The notes under the pieces are model-generated. The model saw only the letters and a list, made by a program, of their open reading frames with translations. It was not told where the DNA came from and made no database searches. Positions 21,502 to 32,800 of a stretch of DNA of 64,000 bases are shown piece by piece (the stretch's first letter is position 1; every line of letters begins with the position of its first letter). A program made the translations under genes and the position numbers. Origin of the DNA: Bidens hawaiensis (taxonomy: Eukaryota; Streptophyta; Magnoliopsida; Asterales; Asteraceae); contig JAIQDT010000230.1 of assembly GCA_021521415.1 (NCBI GenBank), positions 537,501-601,500 of the forward strand, read 5' to 3'.

Positions 21502-24500
21502 GTAACGATTCCGGCAAATCCAGGTATACCCTAGCCGGTATATACTATTTACGTGTCATTTAATATTGATTATATGAGTTATAGTACGTATATACGAGTA
21601 TATATGATTCATAGTAAGAATCATACTCGATTATATAGTGAATCGTATTGGAATTACAATGAACCAATGAACGATTATTGAAACACGAACGAATCGGGAA
21701 TTACATTATAGACGAAGTATATAATGTTTAGTGATGTTTACGAAGTATTAATGCTTCGGGATAAGTGAATTATAGCACAGAAAAAGGATTTCAATTTATT
21801 AGTACGTCGGTACGATAAATGAAACCTTTAACATCAAACCAAGCAAGAGACGATCGATCAAGCCGAAAAAGATGCGTAATTATTAATAATATGATGTTTT
21901 AAGTCAATAAACGGCATGGGTTAAGTTTTTAAGGTTTTTAAGTCGGTTTTATGTAAATTTTATTTTAACCCGAAAAACAACCATTTTAGGCTCGTTTTAA
22001 GCCGAATTACGAGTTTAAACGAGAAACGAACTGAACCAGATTATCCACAACATTATCCGGATTGCGTAATCCGAATGTGTGGCCTAGAATGGATGTGTGG
22101 GTCCCACCCCACCCCATAAGGTGGACCGATCGGCCACCCTATCCATAATATCATTTCATTTTTTCTTTTTTTCAACATCAAACTCTCTCAATTTCTCCAA
22201 ACATTTCAAGTGTGCATCCAAATCCATCCTTTTTAACCAAGAACACAAGGTATAAGCATGTTATAATGCAAGATCTTTGGTGTTGATTTCTTAATTTTTA
22301 GTTGTTTTGCAAGAACAAGAGGTTCCAAGTGAAATATGGGTGAAAACCCGAGATGGAACCGATCCTTGCTAGATCAAGTGATGTATACAAGTTATACACG
22401 GGATCTTGATCCAAGAAACGAGTTAAAAGTGTCAATAACGAATTTTTACGGTTAGAATCTTGTAAAATGAATTTCTATGTGAAAGACGGGAGAAAACCCG
22501 AGATGAAACCGACTCTTGCATGATCAAGAGATGTATACAAGTTATACAAGGGATCTTGGTCCAAGAAATGAGTAAAAAGAGTCGAGAACGGATTTTTACG
22601 GTTAAAACCTTTGTTTTTATATCAAAACCGACACTATGAAAGAAATGGTTTGATTGTTGGTGTAACTTGCTTGGTATAGTGTTATTGTGCTTTTAAGTGT
22701 TGTATCTAGTGGCTAGCAAAGGCTAGAAACCAAGATCTTTGCGATCTAACGCTAGAAAACACAAGATAGTTCGGTTTTCGTGTGAGTTAGTGATTTTGGA
22801 CAGATTGTAGTGTGCTTAGAGTCGGGTCATGAAATTTCACAGAGATGATCTACACATGAAAATATGAGATCTGTGAATTTTTGGTAATTTTTGGATAAAA
22901 GATGAATATTTGGTGAATTTAATGCTCGGTTTTGGCCAAAAATGGTGAAAAATAGCTAAACTTGATGAAATATTCTGGAAAATTTAGGATAAGCTTTTTA
23001 TAACATATAAAAGTCACACACAAAATTTGAGCTCAGTTGGAGAAGTCTAAAGGGGCTTTTCGGTAAAACGAGTTCTAGGGCTTTTAGCTCGGTTTTTGTG
23101 AAAATGGCTTGAAAAATGAGTTTTGGGTTCTGGAAAATTTCCAGGGAGCTATGAGAATGGCAGGGATCATCCCACAAAAATTTGGGATTTTTCTAAAGTC
23201 TTTTGGTATTTTTGACATATTTAGTGTTTTAATAATGTTTAAAAATAGATAAATAAATGTAAATATAAAAAAATAAATCTGGAAAATTTTTATAAAATCT
23301 CTTAATGTCAAAATAAGTTTTTTCCAAAATTTCAAGACCCGAGACTAAACGGGTAATTATTTGTGCTAAAAAGAGCATAAAAACAAATTTTTAAAGCTTA
23401 AAACGTGTAAACCGGCAAAACTCGCATAAGCGAGCTGACTGGTATATAAAAACCTAAAAATTGACCATTTTCATAATACTAAGTAAATTAAATAAAAGTA
23501 AATCATCCGAAAATAATTCGGATGATTTGGGTAATTTTACCCGATTTTACTGTTTCCGGCACCTAAATGACGGAAACGGGCCCCGCGGCCAAACGGGGTG
23601 TCCAAACCGAGCTCTAATTTCATCACGTTAACTAAAGTAACAGTCAAACACCATTTTTGGGTCGGGTGTGAATAAACTCATTTTTGAAACTAAAAACGGA
23701 TGACCGTGCTAGGCACGCAAATCAAGGAAAACATAAAAATGATAATTTTGACCGTCCGACTCTAAGTAATGGCACAATCTGAGTCCTTAGGAGTGTCACG
23801 GGGTTAACATTGTCCCCGGATCGAGTACAGTACTGGGTTAACAATGTCCCCAGATGTACCGATTAACACGGATTTAATTTATGGGAATTATATAGTAACG
23901 ACTAGATATCATATTACAGATCCAGGCTTATAGCAGTTCATTGTATCACATCCCGACTCACAGAAAGGTGAGTTTTCACGAGCCCCTTTTTACTGAACTG
24001 TTTTAAATATTTTCCCGGGGCGTAAAGCATGTCTTTATTAAAGTATTTAAGTACATACCGATCGTATGGAAACACTTGTATATTTATACATATATGGTTT
24101 GATGCACAGAATATATAAATTGTTTATCGTGTGGGATTGTTCTGGGGTAACATAGTTCCCAGAGGTTATTATTGTTCTGGGGTAACATAGTTCCCAGAGG
24201 TTATTATTGTCCTGGGGTAACATAGTTCCCAGAGGTTATTATTGTTCTGGGGTAACATAGTTCCCAGAGGTTATTATTGTTCTGGGGTAACATAGTTCCC
24301 AGAGGTTATTATTGTTCTGGGGTAACATAGTTCCCAGAGGTTATTATTGTTCTGGGGTAACTTAGTTCCCAGAGGTTATAAATGTTTTGGGGAAACATAG
24401 TTCCCAGCATAATTACATTGTTAATAAATGATTATTAAAATGATCTGTCAGTGTTTATTTAAATTAGTGAAACTCACCAACTATTCGTAGTTGACCCGTT

Positions 24501-24780
24501 TTCTTTACATGTTTTCTAGGTATGCCAAAGTTGGAATGATTGATATGTGCTTAATGATCTGTGCTACTTGTTGGAAGCTTGCTGATCTATGTTTTGTAAT
24601 GAATATATTAACGTCTTATCGGTAAAACTTGTGTGTAACATCTAGACAGTAATGAAACTAGCAACAATGTAATATGATATAAATTAATGTAGTGGTATTT
24701 TCTTTATAAGCAATGCTGTTGATATCAGATGTGTCTGTTGCATCCCGTGTACGTTTCCGCTGCGGTTACGGGGTGTTACA
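21502..24780. mobile_element. Solo LTR, 3279 bp, inserted in gag of element B
   Basis: The element starts TGTAACGATTCC and ends GGGTGTTACA, and it is flanked by the 5-bp duplication ACTTC (21497-21501 and 24781-24785). Removing it rejoins the gag reading frame. No gag or pol ORF is inside and the interior is one LTR-like unit with low coding potential. The TGTAAC/GTTACA ends and ~3.3-kb length suit Ty3/gypsy Tekay/Del-type LTRs, but that assignment is inference. It carries a tandem array at 24138-24410 and related older repeats near 23800-23860. Confidence 0.88.
24138..24410. repeat. 35-bp tandem repeat, ~8 units, inside the solo LTR
   Basis: The unit reads TGTTCTGGGGTAACATAGTT followed by CCCAGAGGTTATTAT. 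Units 1-6 are nearly identical and the last two are diverged (CTTAG, GGGGAAAC). Two degenerate GGGTTAACATTGTCCCC-type elements at 23800-23860 look like older relatives. Confidence 0.93.
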
Positions 24781-25959
24781 ACTTCTTCAGTTATTTTCTT
24801 CTTTTTGTTATGCTTTATCCTTTCCAACACAGTCTTACTTGGTGGCCTCACTGCATTGTAGCTTATCTTCTTCTTTTCACAAATATCAAAAGATACCTGA
24901 TCGCTTTTCATCTTATCATTTTGTTTCTTCATTCTTGGTGGGACTTGTGGATACTTTGGAAGTTGATCAACAGATTCTAGTTTCTTGTATTTTCTTCCTC
25001 TTTCAGCATCTTTGATTTCTTCATCAGTGATTTGATCACTTAAATCACTTAAATCATCTTGATTCAATTCAACAGAGTCAAAGTCATCTTCAGAGACTTG
25101 AACTCCAACTGACTTGTCTTCTTTTACTTCTTCCTTAATTACAAATTCACCTTCTTCATTCACTTCTACCTTTTTGTATAAATCAACAAATTCTTCTTTG
25201 TCTTGAAAGACATCTCTGAATTGCTGTAAGTATGCATCTCTCTTTTCTTTGTCAACTTTTGGCATGAAGTTGTTATTGAATGTAGGTGGAACAGCTTTGT
25301 ATTTTTCTTGGTCCTTCACTTGGTTCAGAATACCACATATGTTGCCTGTTGAGACCAAATTCTTCAAAAATTCAGTTTCAACCTTCAGTTTTGTGTTCTG
25401 CACCTTCTCTTCAACTAACATCTTCTTTAATCCATCTATCTCAGTGATGTATCTGGTTTGAGCTCTGTAACTGATCATGCATTCATCTTCTAGGCTTTTA
25501 ATCTTTTCTTCACTGATCAGCTCACTAGCCTCATACCCATTGATGATATTTTGTTTCCTAAAACACTCACTTTCCAGCTTTCCTACTTTTGTTTTCAATT
25601 CATTGATAATTTCATTTAAATCAACAGTGGGAGCAGAGTGTACCTGACATGATGATCCTTTTTCTTTCTCAATTATGGCCATGAATGCCACATTTGCTTT
25701 CTTGATATCATCTGCAATGTCCTCTTCATGATTGCTCCAATCAAAATTTCCTTCATGTTGTGTAGTCACTGTCACATTTCCTTGATTTCTGATCAGATTT
25801 TGGTTTGCTGGAACAATGTTGTTTGGAACATTTTGAGCTGCTTGAAGGTTTTGATTGTTGTTCATTTGAAAACCTTGAGTCTGTTGCATACTTTGTTGTT
25901 GATTGTTCATTTGAGGCTGAAAGTTGTTGAAGTTGGGGTTGTAATTGTTGTTGGGATTT
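24781..25959 (-). pseudogene. gag: GAG of element B, central part
   Basis: It continues the gag frame from the part at 27757-29057. An Asn/Gln-rich stretch is followed by a long Lys/Glu-rich, probably coiled-coil region and a very acidic segment. It is bounded by two solo LTRs whose 5-bp duplications (GGATT and ACTTC) mark the breaks. The frame is open across the piece; residues beyond each edge are translated LTR. Confidence 0.85.
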
Positions 25960-27756
25960 GATGTGCTGTGTGCGCGGCTTGTAAAAATATGATGGATTGG
26001 ATATCTAGCTTTTGCACAAGATCGTGTTTTAAATTTATAAAAGTGATTTCTACAAAGACTAAACACACACAAAATAGGCAAGTGTACCTATCGTATATGT
26101 AGAATAGTATTGGTAAGAACCAAGTATCGATCCGTGGACACAAAGGTTTCTAATAATAAATCGTTGTTTTACTTTAATCGGAGGTTTTAATCATTTTGGG
26201 GTTAATAATTTTTTTGAGCTTTTTATAAAATATAAATGCTTATATATATAATATATAGGTGACCGAGACAAGAGATTCTAAACGGGTTGTTCAATTATGC
26301 GAAGGTTACCATCTAAGATCAAGAATCCACTCCATTTTTAGCGTTGATAATTAATATGTAGACATGTGATAGGCTTTCCGTAGCAATATATGATAGATAG
26401 CTCCTTAAACCTTAAGTGAGCATCTTCGGCACTAAGGAGATGGTATGCGCATTTTAAAGTCCACCCTTTCCTAATGTCATACCATCTCAATGATGTCGAT
26501 TTGAGTTGACAAGTAGTTTCGTAAAGTAGAAAGATTAGGATTGACTTCGATTTCTCAAATACCAATTCTAACAACTTCGGGTGGTTGTAGTTCATCACAC
26601 AACCTCCCCTTGGTTGATTTATGTAGGTTATAATTACACATTCCGTTAACATATGGTTTCCTTGACTAATTTGATATCCTAAGCAAAGCCATTTTCGGAT
26701 TACCAATGTTTAAAAAAATTCACCATAACTTATATCTCATCATTTCTAAGTACAATATAAGGATCCGTGTTTCGATAATGTATCAAAGTATTTCTATCTT
26801 TCAAGAACATGAATCGATCATGAACGATTGCCAATGATATTGACAACCACCAAATTTGATTTAGTGATTTAAGATGGTGAAACATTTCTCATCAAAAGAT
26901 AATTGTAATATAACCATGTACTTTACTATACTACATCACATGTCTTGATTAATTATCAAGTAAAACAAAGCTTCTTCACAGATTTTAGATGGTAAAAGGA
27001 GTTTAGCTCATAATGAGCATAGTGATAGACATTAAGATGATTGATAACAACAAATACATGATTAAACTTAGAACAATCTAACCAAGTGTAGATGAATCCT
27101 TCTTCTTAATGATGGTAATGATGGTTGATGATGATGATTAGTGGTGATGACCTCCAAGCCTTCAAACTCTTCACTAGATCTTCAAAGTGAGTGTTAGTGT
27201 GTGTTTTTATAAGTGAAAACCGGAGAGAACTCTTTTCAAGGCACACTTGATGAATGCAACATGAGCCACTATTTATAGGCAATCTGGACGATGAGGCACG
27301 GCCCCGTGCATGATGAGCACGGCCCCGTGTATTTTTATGACATGTGCCAAATTTGTTTTGTCTTTTGTGTGAGGTGGCAACGACCCCGTGGTTAGCAGGC
27401 ACGGCCCCGTGTTGTTTAGTGACATGTGCTCAATTCTTCTTTGTCTTTTCTGCATTCCCGTCCACGGCCCCGTGCTTGCTGAGCACGGCCCCGTGCTTTT
27501 GCTTCCAGATTTTGTCTTTTCTTGTTTCAAAAGCATGGGGGCGTGTTTCTTGAGGCATGGGGGCGTGTTTCTTTGTTTTCTTGTGTTTTCTTCTGTTTTT
27601 CTTCGTCTTTTTGCTTGTTTCTTCGTTTGAGGCTTGGTTTCACCTGAAATTATGTTTTATTATGATAAGTAGTCTTTTATGCTATGTTATTAGATAGAAA
27701 TTGCGGTTTTTAGAGATTATTTGATGCCGAAAAGATGTATATTTCTATGTACATCA
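25960..27756. mobile_element. Solo LTR, 1797 bp, inserted in gag of element B
   Basis: The ends are TGATGTGC and GTACATCA, flanked by GGATT on both sides (25955-25959 and 27757-27761). Removing it rejoins an Asn-rich gag stretch in frame. The interior has no transposon ORF. A cluster of CACGGCCCCGTG inverted repeats lies at 27297-27498. The family is not recognised. Confidence 0.85.
27295..27560. repeat. Cluster of CACGG-CC-CCGTG inverted repeats
   Basis: Five copies of CACGGCCCCGTG occur between 27297 and 27498, often in pairs about 20 bp apart, with one ACGACCCCGTGG variant. They are followed by two GCATGGGGGCGTG variants (27532-27570). The motif is a 5-bp inverted repeat with a CC spacer. 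Confidence 0.85.
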
Positions 27757-29057
27757 GGATTGAAGTTGTTGTTGTTGAATCTTGGCTGATTTTGTTGGTA
27801 TTGCTGCTGACCTCTTGGCTGTTGATTCTGAAATTGATTCATCTGAAAATTTCTTGGTTGATTGCATTCTCTTGCAAAATGACCAGGTTGATGACAATTG
27901 TAGCAGATTGCTTTTGACTTGTCAAATCCAATCCTGTCATTTGGATCAGAAACCAGAGACCTACCAGTTCTGTTATACAGCCTTTTACTTCTCAAAGCCA
28001 ACATGGCAGCTTGCCATTTCAAATCCATGTCTTCCAAATCATCTGCATCAATTTGCTCTAAGTCATCTTGTACCACACTTGTGTAAATCAAGTTCTTTGC
28101 AACAAAAGCATTATATGACTCAGTGAACATAGAAAGTAAGGCCTGTGTTTCATTGCCTTGTCCATTTCCACCACTTGAATGAGGTAAATTCCCACTTGCC
28201 ATAGAGGCAGAATCAGTGTCATCAATCAGTTGCATATTGAACCTCTGCTGATTTCCTTGATTACTTGTGCTACTTCCAATGAAAGATTTTGGAGTATCAG
28301 CATTATGCTCAATTGGTTCTTCAATGATGGGAATTTGCTGTTGATTCTTGGTAGTCAAGTTACCCATTGGTGCAATCAATGCATTTGAAACATTGAAGCA
28401 GGGTCTTTCTTCCTTAATCATTTCATTCTCAATCATTTCAAGTTCTGCAGCCTGAAGGAAGCATACTACATCATCCAATTTCAATTCATTGAAATTATGC
28501 TTCTGAAGGATGAATTTGCAAGCAGTATACCACTCATTTGGCATTGAGTTGAGTAACTATGTATTTAAATCAAAGTCATTCATTACATAATCAGTTGTCC
28601 TCAACTCATTTACAATAGCTAGAAAACGTTCTAGTATTGAATTTAACCTTTCTCCTTCCTTATACTTGAACATTTCCAACTGTTGCTTCAATCTTTGTTT
28701 CTTAATGTTTTTCATCTCAGTATTCCCTTCATACATCTCAAGGATGGCATCATACATTTGTTTGGCAGTTGTATGATGTGCCACCTTGGTTAAAATCTCC
28801 CAAGACAGTCCTAGCTTAATCATAGCTAAGGCCCTGTTATCCACATTTCTCATTCTTTCTCTTACAACAGCAGTTCTAGCTGTATTTGCACCTTCTTCAA
28901 CTGCAGCTTGTGGATCATTCTTGATGGAGTTCCACATATCAACATCATTGTAGCAAACGGCTGCTTCAAAAAGCACTTTCCACTTGGTAAAGTTTTCCTG
29001 TCCATATAATCTTGGTATCTTGTTAGTAGACACCTCTTGTTGCTCATATCCAGACAT
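27757..29057 (-). pseudogene. gag: GAG of element B, N-terminal part with first zinc knuckle
   Basis: ATG at 29057 begins a copia gag domain (YGQENFTKWKVLFE near residue 19). An in-frame TAG at 28557-28559 interrupts it, and the frame then stays open to a CX2CX4HX4C zinc knuckle (CYNCHQPGHFAREC near 27890) and an Asn/Gln-rich tail cut by the solo LTR at 27756. Layout and position match gag of element A. Confidence 0.88.
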
Positions 29058-29353
29058 TTTTTAAGGACTTAAAAACAGTTTCTTGGTAAAAAGCAAAGTT
29101 TAAAAATAATCAGATCTGAAAAACAGGTTGTTCAGATCTGATGTGTCTGATATGATTAGAGCAAGATTTAGATATCAAGATTAAAGCTTTAATTGAAATA
29201 ACGAAGAGAAAACACCGGTAGATTGTTGATCTGGAAGAAAAATGAAGAAGAGAGGTGCTGACGTCACAAATCAATGAAACAGTGGTCTTCTTACGTCATC
29301 TTTCTTCAAATCTTCAATCAGCAACAAGAATCTTTCTAAAATAGCAGCAACAA

Positions 29354-29365
29354 GCTCTGATACCA
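29354..29365 (-). other. Primer-binding site of element B
   Basis: On the minus strand this reads TGGTATCAGAGC, the canonical copia/Sirevirus PBS complementary to initiator-Met tRNA, two bases from the LTR end. Confidence 0.9.
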
Positions 29366-29367
29366 AT

Positions 29368-29899
29368 TGATAGAACCGAGCCCCGGTGCGGAAGCGTGAA
29401 TAGTCGTTATTAATCAACGGTGTGGAGCTCGGGTCTAGGGTTAGGATCGAATCTAACTCAGATTCACTCTTGAAAGATGTTTGGACGGATGAGGTGTATT
29501 GGGAGAGAGCCTGATTTGATTAACAATCAACAATAAAGTAGGATGAACAATTGTAATCCAAACACAAAAGATAGAAATGGTAGTATGAAATATTAGCCGA
29601 ATGATTCTCATTAAGATGAAACACTCATACATACATTCATACATACAATCGATTAAGAAATATCAGCCGCCACCAGGAGAGCTCATCCTGGAGGCGGAGA
29701 CTCTCTTAAAAGAATAAAACCCTAAATCTCACATATACACAATACAGTCACTCATACTAGACAAATGGATAAAAATATCTATTTATACTAGTCTAGCATG
29801 GCTTGGTCTTCAAGCCATCCACCCTTGGTTGAGACCAAATATTATATTTTTCACCCACATGCAAATTCGATGCGTCGGTCTAAAACATAAGTTCCAACA
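29368..29899 (-). repeat. 5' LTR of element B (532 bp)
   Basis: In element orientation it starts TGTTGGAACT at 29899 and ends TCTATCA at 29368, next to the PBS. A TATA-like TATAAATA lies at 29780-29787 (minus). The neighbour base 29900 starts ACGGGAAAGCTC, an internal stretch of the satellite monomer, so the element sits inside the satellite array. ACGGG is the likely TSD; the other copy is outside the window. Confidence 0.85.
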
Positions 29900-32800
29900 A
29901 CGGGAAAGCTCTAGGGAAATCAAATCGATCCGATTCTTTTGTAGGGTCATAAAATATTCGATGCAGGTCTCCAGGACCGAAAATATAGTCATTTACGGTG
30001 TATAGCCCCATACTCAGTTTTTTCGGGCTGACGGTGAGCATACCCCTTTGGCCGTAGTAGCAAAATTTCGAACGGGCCACGGGAAAGCTCTAGGGACATC
30101 AAATCGATCCGATTCTTTCGTAGGGTCATAAAATATTTGATACAGGTCTCCAGGACCAAAAATATGGTCATTTTCGATCAATAGCCCCATACTCAGTTTT
30201 TTCGGGCTGACGATGAGCATACCTCTTTGGCCGTAGTAGCAAAATTTCGAACGGGCCACGGGAAAGCTCTAGGGACATCAAATCGATCCGATTCTTTCGT
30301 AGGGTCATAAAATATTCGATGCTGGTCTCCAGGACCGAAAATATGGTCATTTTAGGTGAATAGCCCCATACTTAGTTTTTTCGGGCTGACGGTTAGCATA
30401 CCCCTTTGGCTGTAGTAGAAAAATTTCGAACGGGCCACGGGAAAGCTCTTGGGACATCAAATCGATCCGATTCTTTCGTAGGGTCGTAAAATATTCGATG
30501 AAGGTCTCCATGACCCAAAATATGGTCATTTTGGGTGAATAGCCCCATACTCAGTTTTTTCGGGCTAACGGTGAATATACCCCTTTGGCCGTAGCAGCAA
30601 AATTTCGAACGGGCCACGGGAAAGCTCTAGGGACATCAAATCGATCTGATTATTTCTTAGGGTCATAAAATATTCGATGCAGGTTTTCAGGACCGAAAAT
30701 ATGGTCATTTTGGGTGAATAGCCCCATACTCAGTTTTTTCGGGGTAACGGTGAACATACCCCTTTGGCCGTACAGGCAAAATTTCGAACGGGCCCTAGGT
30801 TGGCGCGAGGGCATAATTATTTATCCAATTGTATCGTATGTGTATAAAATATTGTATGGAAGTCTCCAAGACCTAATTTCTGATCCGATTCAGTGGTTCG
30901 ACCCATACTCAGTTTTTTCTCCGGCTCGGTAAACATACCCCTTTGGCAATACTGGCAAAATTTCGAACGGGCCCCGTGGTGGCGTCAAGGCATAATTATT
31001 GATCCGATTCTTTCCTATGTGTATAAAATATTGTATGGAAGTCTCCAAGACCGATGTTCTGATCCGATTCAGTGGTACAACTCATACTCAGTTTTTTCTC
31101 CGGCTCGGGGAACATACCCCTTTGGCAATATAGGCAAAACGTCGAACCGGTCTCGAGGTGGCGTCAGGGCATAATTATTGATCTGATTCTTTCGTATGTG
31201 TTTAATATATTGTATGGAAGTCTCCAAGACCGAATTTCTGATCTGATTTTGTGGTTCGACCCATACTCAGATTTTTCTCCGGCTCAGTGAACATACCCAT
31301 TTAACAATACAGGCAAAATTTTGAACGGGCCATGGTGTGGCGTCAGTGCATAATTATTGATCCGATTTTTTCGTATGTGTATAAATATTGTATGAAAGTA
31401 TCCAATACCGAATTTCTGTTCTGATTCAGTGGTTCGACCCATACTCAGTTTTTTCTCCGGCACGGTGAACATACCCCTTTAGAAATACTGGCAAAATTTC
31501 GAACCGGCCCCGGGGTGGAGTCAGGGTATAATTATTGATCCGATTCTTTCGTATGTGTATATAATATTGTATGGAAGTCTCCAAGACCGAATTTCTGATC
31601 CCATTCAGTGGTTCGGACCATACTCAGTTTTTTCTCCGGCTCGATGAACATACCCCTTTGGCAATACTGGCAAAATTTCGAACGACCCGCGGGGTCGCGT
31701 CAGTACATAAATATTGATCCGATTCTTTTGTATGTGTATAATATATTGTATGGAAGTCTCCAAGGCAGAATTTCTGATCCGATGCAGTGGTTCGACCAAT
31801 ACTCAGTTTTTTCTCTAGCTCGGTGAACATACCCCTTTGGCAATACTAGCAAAATTTTGAACGGGCCCTGGGGTGACTTCAGGGCATAATTATTGATTCG
31901 ATTCTTTTGTATGTGTATAAAATATTGTATGGAAGTCTCCAAGACCGAATTTCTAATCCGATTCAGTGGTTCGACCCATACTCAGTTTTTTCTTTAGCTC
32001 GGCTCGGTGAAAATACCCCTTTAGCAATACTGACAAAATTTTGAACGGGCCCCGGGGTGGCGTCAGGGCATAATTATTTATCTGATTCTTTCATATGTGT
32101 ATAAAATATTGTATGGAAATCTCCAAGACCGAAGTTCTGATCCGATTCAATGGTTCGACCCATACTCAGTTTTTTCTCCCGCTCGGTGAACATACCCTTT
32201 TGGCAATACTGGCAAAATTTCAAACGGGCCCCGTGGTGGCGTCATGGCATAATTATAGATCTGATTCTTTCGTATGTGTATAAAATATTGTATAGAAGTC
32301 TCCAAAACCGAATTTTTGATCCGATTCAGTGGTTCGTCCCATACTCAGTTTTTTCTCCGGCTCGGTGAACATACCGCTTTGCCAATACTGGCAAAATTTC
32401 GACCGGGCCCCATGGTGGCGTCAGGGCATAATTATTGATCCGATTCTTTCGTATGTGTATAAAATATTGTATGGAAGTCTCCAAGACTGAAATTCTGATC
32501 TGATTCAATGGTTCGACCCATACTCAGTTTTTTCTCCGGCTCGGTGAACATACCCCTTTGACAATACTGGCAAAATTTTGAGCTGGCCCCGTGGTGGCGT
32601 CATGGCATAATTATAGATCTTATTCTTTCGTATGTGTATAAAATATTGTATGGAAGTCTCCAAGACCGAATTTCTGATCCGATTCAGGGGTTCGACCCAT
32701 ACTCAGTTTTTTCTCCGGCTCGGTGAACATACCACTTTGACAATACTGGCAAAATGTCGAACCGGTCCCGGTGTGGCGTCAGGGCATAATTATTGATCCG

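Larger units (their letters stand above)
13303..29899 (-). mobile_element. Degraded Sirevirus (element B) with nested insertions
   Basis: The element reads from 29899 down: LTR, PBS, gag in three pieces, pol, post-pol noncoding DNA and a third ORF cut at 13303 by element A. Two solo LTRs interrupt gag. Without the insertions the visible part is ~11.5 kb. Its 3' LTR lies left of the window. Confidence 0.88.
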
